Below are positions 6,185 through 10,087 of a stretch of 10,087 nucleotides of DNA, piece by piece (position 1 is the stretch's first letter; every line of letters starts with the position of its first letter). The notes beneath the pieces were generated by a model. That model made no database searches, was not told the origin of the DNA, and worked only from the letters and a program-made list of their open reading frames with translations. The stretch is taken from positions 1-10,087 of the forward strand of contig JAEWWJ010000079.1 of NCBI GenBank assembly GCA_023396415.1, written 5' to 3'. The DNA is from Bacteroidota bacterium (GTDB taxonomy: Bacteria; Bacteroidota; Bacteroidia; Bacteroidales; F082). Made by a program: the position numbers and the translations under genes.

Positions 6185-6481
6185 ATGCAATTAAACATCA
6201 CATCTGTGCATTTCAAGGCCGACCAAAAACTGGAAGCCTTTATCACGAGCAAGATTGAAAAACTTGGCAAGCTCTTTAGTGAGATCATTGGCGCCGAAGT
6301 CATGCTAAAGTTAAACAACACCGACAGCCCTGAAAACAAGATAACGGAGATTAAGTTGATGATTCGGGGTAACGATCTTTACGCATCCAAACAAAGTAAA
6401 ACCTTTGAGGAAGCTACTGATGAAGTTATTGACGCTTTAAAGAAGCAAATTGAGAAGCATAAAGCAAAACTAAATAAGTAA
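6185..6481 (+). CDS. hpf: Ribosome hibernation-promoting factor, short form (HPF/RaiA family)
   Basis: This 98-residue protein has the beta-alpha-beta-beta-beta-alpha pattern of HPF/YfiA. A first strand (MQLNITSVHF) is followed by a helix (ADQKLEAFITSKIEKLGKL), strands at about 36-45, 53-62 and 63-69, and a long C-terminal helix (EEATDEVIDALKKQIEKHKAKLNK) rich in lysine. The family binds the 30S decoding channel and keeps idle ribosomes inactive in slow growth. It ends after the S30AE-type domain, so it is the short form without the C-terminal dimerisation domain of long HPF; whether it makes 100S particles cannot be said. It probably shares a transcript with xerC, 31 bases upstream, and is followed by a terminator that overlaps the next promoter. 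Its strong Shine-Dalgarno sets it apart from the neighbouring genes. Confidence 0.92.
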   Translation: MQLNITSVHFKADQKLEAFITSKIEKLGKLFSEIIGAEVMLKLNNTDSPENKITEIKLMIRGNDLYASKQSKTFEEATDEVIDALKKQIEKHKAKLNK

Positions 6482-6547
6482 ATCTAATTCATTATCAATA
6501 CCTTAAGACGTTTCCCGCAATATTTGACAATTTTTTTAAGAAATGTC

Positions 6548-6578
6548 TTTGTCAATTAAATTAAAGTATCTATTTTTG
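6548..6578 (+). promoter_or_regulatory. Strong promoter of the tRNA-tuf operon (TTTG-N19-TAttTTTG)
   Basis: TTTG (6548-6551), a 19-base spacer and TATTTTTG (6571-6578) match the Bacteroidota vegetative consensus exactly. Transcription should start near 6585, about 50 bases before the first tRNA. An inverted repeat TTGACAA (6524-6530) / TTGTCAA (6549-6555) overlaps the upstream element. Confidence 0.85.
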
Positions 6579-6610
6579 CAGACCTTTTTACAGGGGTCTG
6601 CAATTTTTTT
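6576..6610 (+). terminator. Intrinsic terminator of xerC-hpf overlapping the tRNA-tuf promoter
   Basis: TTGCAGACC (6576-6584) and GGTCTGCAA (6595-6603) form a perfect 9-bp stem with a 10-base loop, followed by seven thymines (6604-6610). Its left arm shares bases with the -7 element of the tRNA operon promoter. Transcripts arriving from hpf contain the whole hairpin and should stop here; transcripts started near 6585 lack the left arm and should pass. Confidence 0.75.
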
Positions 6611-6634
6611 GTAGAGCAACGTTCTTAAGCAAAA

Positions 6635-6708
6635 GCCGGTGTAGCTCAGTTGGCCAGAGCAGCTGATTTGTAATCAGCTGGTCGGGGGTTCGAATCCCTC
6701 TACCGGCT
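6635..6708 (+). tRNA. tRNA-Thr (anticodon TGT)
   Basis: The acceptor GCCGGTG pairs with TACCGGC (one G-T pair), the D-stem is GCTC/GAGC, the anticodon stem GCTGA/TCAGC surrounds TTTGTAA, and the T-arm carries GTTCGAATC. The anticodon TGT reads ACA and other ACN codons. The discriminator is T and CCA is not encoded. It is first of four tRNAs in the tuf operon. Confidence 0.95.
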
Positions 6709-6731
6709 CAAGTAAGACATTTTGAAATCAA

Positions 6732-6813
6732 GGGGGAGTACCAGAGCGGTCAAATGGGGCAGACTGTAAATCTGTTGGCGCAGCCTTCGGAGGTTCGAAT
6801 CCTTCCTCCCCCA
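6732..6813 (+). tRNA. tRNA-Tyr (anticodon GTA)
   Basis: This is a class II tRNA of 82 bases with a long variable arm. The acceptor GGGGGAG pairs with CTCCCCC, the anticodon stem GCAGA/TCTGT surrounds CTGTAAA (anticodon GTA), and the T-arm is GGAGG-TTCGAAT-CCTTC, with a G-T pair. The discriminator is A and CCA is not encoded. It lies 23 bases after tRNA-Thr(TGT). Confidence 0.95.
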
Positions 6814-6823
6814 CATTCTTAAA

Positions 6824-6896
6824 GCGGGAATAGCTCATTTGGTAGAGCGACAGCCTTCCAAGCTGTAGGTGGCCGGTTCGAGCCCGGTTTCCCGCT
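6824..6896 (+). tRNA. tRNA-Gly (anticodon TCC)
   Basis: The acceptor GCGGGAA pairs with TTCCCGC, the D-stem is GCTC/GAGC, and the anticodon stem ACAGC/GCTGT surrounds CTTCCAA, giving TCC for GGA and GGG. The T-arm is GCCGG-TTCGAGC-CCGGT. The discriminator is T and CCA is not encoded. It lies ten bases after tRNA-Tyr. Confidence 0.95.
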
Positions 6897-6901
6897 CAAA
6901 A

Positions 6902-6973
6902 GCCGATGTAGCTCAGTGGTAGAGCGCTTCCTTGGTAAGGAAGAGGTCATGAGTTCAATCCTCATCATTGGCT
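6902..6973 (+). tRNA. tRNA-Thr (anticodon GGT)
   Basis: The acceptor GCCGATG pairs with CATTGGC (one G-T pair), the D-stem is GCTC/GAGC, and the anticodon stem CTTCC/GGAAG surrounds TTGGTAA, giving GGT for ACC and ACU. It complements the TGT isoacceptor at the head of the cluster. CCA is not encoded. It is the last tRNA before tuf, whose ATG lies 39 bases downstream. Confidence 0.95.
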
Positions 6974-7012
6974 CAAATAAACTTTTTAACACCTTTAATA
7001 AACAAAGTAGAT

Positions 7013-8200
7013 ATGGCTAAAGAAAAATTTTCAAGGAACAAGCCACACGTTAACATCGGAACAATTGGTCACGTTGACCACGGTAAGACTACACTCACAG
7101 CTGCCATTACACAATGCTTAGCTGATAAGGGTTTGGCAAAGTTCACATCATTTGATTCTATTGATGCTGCACCTGAAGAAAAAGAAAGGGGTATCACCAT
7201 CAATACAGCTCACGTTGAGTACGAAACAGCAAATCGTCACTATGCTCACGTTGACTGTCCTGGTCACGCTGACTACGTGAAAAACATGGTAACAGGTGCT
7301 GCCCAAATGGACGGTGCTATTATCGTTGTTGCTGCCACTGACGGTCCTATGCCACAAACACGCGAACACATCCTTTTGGCTCGCCAAGTAGGTGTTCCAA
7401 GGTTGGTTGTTTTTATGAACAAAGTTGACCTTGTTGATGATGAAGAATTGTTGGAACTGGTTGAAATGGAAGTAAGAGACCTTCTTTCATTCTACAAATT
7501 CGACGGTGATAATACTCCTGTTATTCAAGGCTCGGCTCTTGGTGGTTTGAATAAAGAACCAAAATGGGTTGAAAAAATTTACGAGTTGATGGAAGCTTGT
7601 GACAACTGGATTCCACTTCCAGAGCGTGATCAAGACAAGCCATTCCTTATGCCGGTTGAAGACGTTTTCTCGATCACAGGTCGTGGAACTGTTGCCACAG
7701 GTCGTATTGAAACAGGTGTTATCAACACAGGTGATCCGGTAGAGATTATCGGAATGGGTGCTGAAAAACTCAAATCAGTTGTTACCGGGGTAGAAATGTT
7801 CCGTAAAATCCTTGATCGCGGCGAAGCAGGTGATAATGCCGGTTTGTTGCTCCGTGGTATTGACAAAGACGAAATCCGCAGGGGTATGGTAATTGTTGCT
7901 CCAGGTTCAGTTAAACCTCACAAATTCTTCAGAGCTGAGGTATATATCTTGAAAAAAGAAGAAGGTGGACGTCATACTCCATTCCACAACAAATACCGTC
8001 CACAATTCTACTTCAGAACAACTGACGTTACCGGTGAAATCATGTTACCGGCAGGTGTAGAAATGGTAATGCCCGGTGACAACCTCACCATCGAAGTTAA
8101 ATTGATCGCTGAGATTGCTATGACCAAAGGATTGCGTTTTGCTATCCGTGAAGGTGGTCGTACAGTCGGTGCCGGACAGGTAACTGAGATTCTCGAATAA
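7013..8200 (+). CDS. tuf: Translation elongation factor EF-Tu
   Basis: This 395-residue GTPase brings aminoacyl-tRNA to the ribosomal A site. Domain I (about 1-205) holds G1 GHVDHGKT (19-26), switch I with T62 in RGITINTAHVEYE, G3 DCPGH (81-85, with the catalytic His85), G4 NKVD (136-139) and G5 GSAL (173-176). Domains II and III follow, with RGTVATGRIETG (about 224-235) and the C-terminal GLRFAIREGGRTVGAGQV. All catalytic residues are present and the length is normal. The frame extends 15 codons upstream to a TTG inside tRNA-Thr(GGT), but MAKEKF at 7013 is the family start. It shares a promoter with four tRNAs, a layout that ties EF-Tu supply to its tRNA partners. A strong hairpin follows the stop. 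There is no Shine-Dalgarno. Confidence 0.98.
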   Translation: MAKEKFSRNKPHVNIGTIGHVDHGKTTLTAAITQCLADKGLAKFTSFDSIDAAPEEKERGITINTAHVEYETANRHYAHVDCPGHADYVKNMVTGAAQMDGAIIVVAATDGPMPQTREHILLARQVGVPRLVVFMNKVDLVDDEELLELVEMEVRDLLSFYKFDGDNTPVIQGSALGGLNKEPKWVEKIYELMEACDNWIPLPERDQDKPFLMPVEDVFSITGRGTVATGRIETGVINTGDPVEIIGMGAEKLKSVVTGVEMFRKILDRGEAGDNAGLLLRGIDKDEIRRGMVIVAPGSVKPHKFFRAEVYILKKEEGGRHTPFHNKYRPQFYFRTTDVTGEIMLPAGVEMVMPGDNLTIEVKLIAEIAMTKGLRFAIREGGRTVGAGQVTEILE

Positions 8201-8220
8201 TTAGTTTTAAAAATAAACGA

Positions 8221-8254
8221 TAAAAGGTGCTTCTGAAAAGAAGCACCTTTTATT
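8221..8254 (+). terminator. Terminator-like hairpin between tuf and tRNA-Trp
   Basis: TAAAAGGTGCTTCT (8221-8234) pairs perfectly with AGAAGCACCTTTTA (8239-8252) around a GAAA tetraloop, with one further A-T pair outside. The 3' side ends in TTTTATT, a moderate U-tract. tRNA-Trp starts at 8262, only seven bases on, so either the terminator is leaky or the hairpin serves RNA processing. Confidence 0.75.
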
Positions 8255-8261
8255 ACATCAC

Positions 8262-8334
8262 ACGGGTGTAGCTCAATTGGTAGAGTAGTGGTCTCCAAAA
8301 CCATTGGTTGTGGGTTCGATTCCTACCACCCGTG
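8262..8334 (+). tRNA. tRNA-Trp (anticodon CCA)
   Basis: The acceptor ACGGGTG pairs with CACCCGT, the D-stem is GCTC/GAGT, and the anticodon stem GTGGT/ACCAT surrounds CTCCAAA, giving CCA for UGG. The T-arm is GTGGG-TTCGATT-CCTAC. The discriminator is G, as usual for tRNA-Trp, and CCA is not encoded. A tRNA-Trp between tuf and secE is a familiar bacterial arrangement. Confidence 0.95.
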
Positions 8335-8355
8335 CAACTTAAAAGAAATAAATCG

Positions 8356-8553
8356 ATGTCAAAATTCAGCATTGTCAATTACGCAAAGGAAAGTTATACC
8401 GAGTTGATGCAAAAGGTATCCTGGCCTACGTGGAGTGAGTTGCAAAGCAGTGCTATGGTAGTATCCATTGCTTCCCTCATAATCGCCGCGGTGGTTTACT
8501 TGATGGATATATCATTCAGAACTGTCCTTGAAAATTTCTACCGACTTTTTTAA
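8356..8553 (+). CDS. secE: Protein translocase subunit SecE
   Basis: This 65-residue inner-membrane protein is the clamp subunit of SecYEG. It has the minimal single-span form: an amphipathic cytoplasmic helix with the hallmark ELMQKVSWPTWSEL (16-29), then one transmembrane segment (about 33-51, MVVSIASLIIAAVVYLM) and a short tail RTVLENFYRLF. The frame runs 16 codons upstream into tRNA-Trp, so the ATG at 8356, 22 bases after the tRNA, is the sensible start. There is no Shine-Dalgarno. It is followed by nusG, in the order usual for bacteria. Confidence 0.95.
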   Translation: MSKFSIVNYAKESYTELMQKVSWPTWSELQSSAMVVSIASLIIAAVVYLMDISFRTVLENFYRLF

Positions 8554-8617
8554 GGATTTCTGAGAAATTAGATATTAATTTTTGTATGTTTCCACCAGTT
8601 CAAGTTTTTGATTCTCC

Positions 8618-9166
8618 ATGAGTGATTCCTTAGAAAAAAAATGGTATGTAATCCGTGCAATCAGCGGTAAGGAGAAAAAGGTTAAAGAATACCTTGAGTC
8701 CGAGATCGCGCGCTTGGGATTGCAATCATCAATTTCTCAGGTACTTATTCCTACTGAGAAGGTGTTTCAAATCAGAAAAGGGAAAAAGATCAGCAAAGAG
8801 CGGAACTATTTCCCCGGATATGTTTTGATTGAAGCCGTCTTAACAGGAGAGATTCCACACACAATTAAGTCAATTCCCAACGTGTTAGGTTTCTTAGGTA
8901 CAAAAGGAGAAGCAGATGCACTGCGACCTGCGGAGGTTAAGCGGATATTAGGTAAAGTGGACGAATTGTCGGAGATGGGCGAGGAAGTAAACATTCCTTT
9001 CATCATTGGCGAATCGGTTACTGTTACTGATGGTCCGTTCAACAGCTTCAGTGGCGTGATAGAAGAGATCAACGAGGAAAAGAAGAAGTTAAAAGTCATG
9101 GTTAAGATTTTTGGCAGAAAGACACCTCTCGAACTCAGCTTCATGCAAGTAGAAAAAGAATCGTAG
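8618..9166 (+). CDS. nusG: Transcription termination/antitermination factor NusG
   Basis: This 182-residue factor binds RNA polymerase and couples it to Rho or the ribosome. The NGN domain spans about 7-112 (KWYVIRAISGKEKKVKEYL, and RNYFPGYVLIE at 62-72), and the KOW domain 128-180 (GESVTVTDGPFNSFSGVIEE, then KVMVKIFGRKTPLELSF). Both are complete. The 64-base gap after secE contains TAATTTTTG (8576-8584), a near match to the -7 consensus with one extra base, and a small ATTTC/GAAAT hairpin, so an internal promoter is possible but weak. The stop codon lies in the left arm of a hairpin that precedes rplK. Confidence 0.96.
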   Translation: MSDSLEKKWYVIRAISGKEKKVKEYLESEIARLGLQSSISQVLIPTEKVFQIRKGKKISKERNYFPGYVLIEAVLTGEIPHTIKSIPNVLGFLGTKGEADALRPAEVKRILGKVDELSEMGEEVNIPFIIGESVTVTDGPFNSFSGVIEEINEEKKKLKVMVKIFGRKTPLELSFMQVEKES

Positions 9167-9186
9167 GGAACTTACAAACTTCCTAC
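9163..9186 (+). promoter_or_regulatory. Bulged hairpin in the nusG-rplK gap (candidate ribosomal-protein leader)
   Basis: GTAGG(G)AA (9163-9170) pairs with TTCCTAC (9180-9186): five pairs, a single bulged G, then two pairs, closing a 9-base loop. It contains the nusG stop codon and no U-tract follows, so it is not a terminator. In other bacteria L1 represses the rplK-rplA mRNA through a structure near the rplK start; this hairpin is in the right place, but I cannot confirm an L1 site. Confidence 0.35.
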
Positions 9187-9212
9187 ATATTGAATCTTAT
9201 TAAAGGATTAAA

Positions 9213-9659
9213 ATGGCAAAAGAAGTAAGCGCATTAGTAAAACTGCAAATCAAAGGAGGAGCCGCTAATCCCTCTCCACCAGTAGGTCCTGCTTTAGGAT
9301 CTAAAGGTGTCAACATCATGGAGTTTTGCAAACAATTCAACGCCCGTACACAAGATATGGCCGGCAAAATAGTGCCTGTTATCATCACCGTGTACAAGGA
9401 TAAATCGTTTGATTTTATTGTAAAAGCTCCGCCGGTTGCTATACAGATTAGAGAAATGGCTGCCATCAAGAAGGGTTCGGCAGAACCTAACAGGGCAAAA
9501 GTTGGATCTATCACGTGGGACCAAGTACGCACTATCGCCGAGGTTAAGGTAAAAGATTTAAACTCTTTCACAATGGATTCGGCCATGAAAATGGTAGCTG
9601 GTACAGCCCGCAGTATGGGAGTTAAGGTAATAGGCGACGCCCCATTTGAAGTAAACTAA
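9213..9659 (+). CDS. rplK: Large ribosomal subunit protein uL11
   Basis: This 148-residue protein forms the GTPase-associated centre with 23S rRNA helices 43/44. The N-terminal domain has the conserved proline-rich segment NPSPPVGPALGSKGVNIMEF (19-38). The linker KAPPVAIQI (about 71-79) leads to the C-terminal RNA-binding domain, whose signature is DLNSFTMDSAMKMVAGTARS (115-134) followed by MGV. Length and domains are normal. The start MAKEVSALVKLQIKGG is the family start, and AAAGGA at 9202-9207 is a partial Shine-Dalgarno five bases upstream. rplA follows after 54 bases; a perfect hairpin overlaps the rplK stop codon. Confidence 0.97.
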   Translation: MAKEVSALVKLQIKGGAANPSPPVGPALGSKGVNIMEFCKQFNARTQDMAGKIVPVIITVYKDKSFDFIVKAPPVAIQIREMAAIKKGSAEPNRAKVGSITWDQVRTIAEVKVKDLNSFTMDSAMKMVAGTARSMGVKVIGDAPFEVN

Positions 9660-9677
9660 AGTAGGACACTTTAGTTT
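9653..9677 (+). promoter_or_regulatory. Perfect hairpin over the rplK stop codon
   Basis: AAACTAAAGT (9653-9662) and ACTTTAGTTT (9668-9677) form a perfect 10-bp stem with the loop AGGAC. The left arm contains the rplK stop codon TAA (9657-9659). The sequence after it (CGAGCATTTTG) is not a U-tract, so an intrinsic terminator is unlikely. rplA starts 36 bases further on. Confidence 0.5.
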
Positions 9678-9713
9678 CGAGCATTTTGTAGAACCCTTAA
9701 CACATTTAGTTAA

Positions 9714-10087
9714 ATGGCAAAACTGACCAGAAAACAGAAAGACGCTCTGGCTAAGTTCGACAAAAGCAAGATTTACTCCTTGACTGAAGCAGTTGATATC
9801 GTCAAAAAAATCACATACACCAAGTTTGACGCTTCTGTTGATCTTAACGTACGTTTAGGTGTTGACCCCCGTAAAGCCAATCAAATGGTTCGCGGATCGG
9901 TTACACTACCTCACGGATCGGGTAAGGTCATGCGGGTTTTGGTACTTTGTACCCCCGATAAAGAACAAGAAGCAAAGGACGCAGGTGCTGATTTCGTCGG
10001 TTTGGATGATTACATTCAAAAAATCAAAGACGGTTGGACGGATATTGACGTCGTAATTACAACCCCCAATGTGATGCCTAAGGTAGG
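9714..10087 (+). CDS. rplA: Large ribosomal subunit protein uL1 (3' end outside the window)
   Basis: An open frame of 124 full codons runs from the ATG at 9714 to the right edge. It starts MAKLTRKQKDALAKFDKSKI and shows uL1 family features: YSLTEAVDIVKK, the conserved FDASVDLNVRLGVDPRKANQ (38-57), RGSVTLPHGSGK (60-71), and the domain II start VMRVLVLCTPDKEQEAKDAGAD. The visible part is about half of a normal protein of some 230 residues. uL1 forms the mobile stalk at the ribosomal E site and in many bacteria also represses its own rplK-rplA mRNA. It belongs to the secE-nusG-rplK-rplA string; rplJ, rplL and rpoBC would be expected beyond the edge. Confidence 0.96.
   Translation, partial: MAKLTRKQKDALAKFDKSKIYSLTEAVDIVKKITYTKFDASVDLNVRLGVDPRKANQMVRGSVTLPHGSGKVMRVLVLCTPDKEQEAKDAGADFVGLDDYIQKIKDGWTDIDVVITTPNVMPKV

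Noticed and set aside
6635..6973. tRNA cluster as an integration hotspot or repeat array
   Set aside because: The similar stretches are shared tRNA features (for example TAGCTCA and GGTTCGA); each unit folds as a distinct complete tRNA, and no partial tRNA copy is present.
6968..7012. N-terminal extension of EF-Tu from a TTG at 6968
   Set aside because: The added 15 codons begin inside tRNA-Thr(GGT); MAKEKF at 7013 is the usual EF-Tu start.
8308..8355. N-terminal extension of SecE from 8308
   Set aside because: It overlaps the 3' half of tRNA-Trp; the ATG at 8356 gives a normal minimal SecE.
8554..8617. Promoter for nusG
   Set aside because: TAATTTTTG at 8576-8584 has one base too many for TAnnTTTG and no TTG at the proper distance, so it is not listed as a feature.
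9200..9586. Minus-strand open frame of 128 codons over rplK
   Set aside because: rplK is unmistakable on the plus strand; the antisense frame is a by-product of its codon use.
9859..10056. Plus-strand 65-codon frame at the right edge
   Set aside because: It lies out of frame inside rplA, whose uL1 signature is clear.

Overview
The window looks like chromosomal DNA of a member of the Bacteroidota (Bacteroidetes); I cannot place it below phylum or class. The reasons are promoters of the TAnnTTTG type (one with a TTTG element exactly 19 bases upstream), A-rich start regions mostly without Shine-Dalgarno sequences, a secreted DUF4369/DUF5106-type thioredoxin protein, a DPP IV-type S9 peptidase, and the order rpsU - xerC - hpf - tRNA cluster - tuf - trnW - secE - nusG - rplK - rplA, which is familiar from this phylum. 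The DNA is AT-leaning. I see no insertion sequence, phage, CRISPR array or other mark of an accessory island.

Left part (1-4871), envelope genes. A possible fragment of a minus-strand gene lies at the left edge. Then come a secreted or lipid-anchored thioredoxin-fold protein (141-1547), an outer-membrane beta-barrel protein (1637-2383), a minus-strand tRNA-Val(GAC) backed by a strong bidirectional terminator, and a dipeptidyl peptidase IV (2655-4871) transcribed away from the tRNA. These products would act in the periplasm or outer membrane.

Right part (4872-10087), translation and housekeeping. rpsU (bS21) has its own promoter and terminator. The terminator hairpin runs up to the start codon of a XerC/XerD recombinase gene, which is followed closely by hpf (ribosome hibernation factor). 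A strong TTTG-N19-TAttTTTG promoter then drives four tRNAs (Thr-TGT, Tyr-GTA, Gly-TCC, Thr-GGT) and tuf. After a terminator-like hairpin come tRNA-Trp, secE, nusG, rplK and rplA (cut by the right edge), the start of the classical L11-L1-rpoBC cluster.

No new enzyme system stands out. The best leads are regulatory. hpf has a perfect Shine-Dalgarno match in a phylum that rarely uses one, close to the gene for bS21, the protein that helps hide the anti-Shine-Dalgarno tail; the rpsU leader carries a heptamer identical to part of the 16S tail. Several hairpins overlap promoters, start codons or stop codons (rpsU/xerC, hpf/tRNA operon, tuf/trnW, rplK/rplA).
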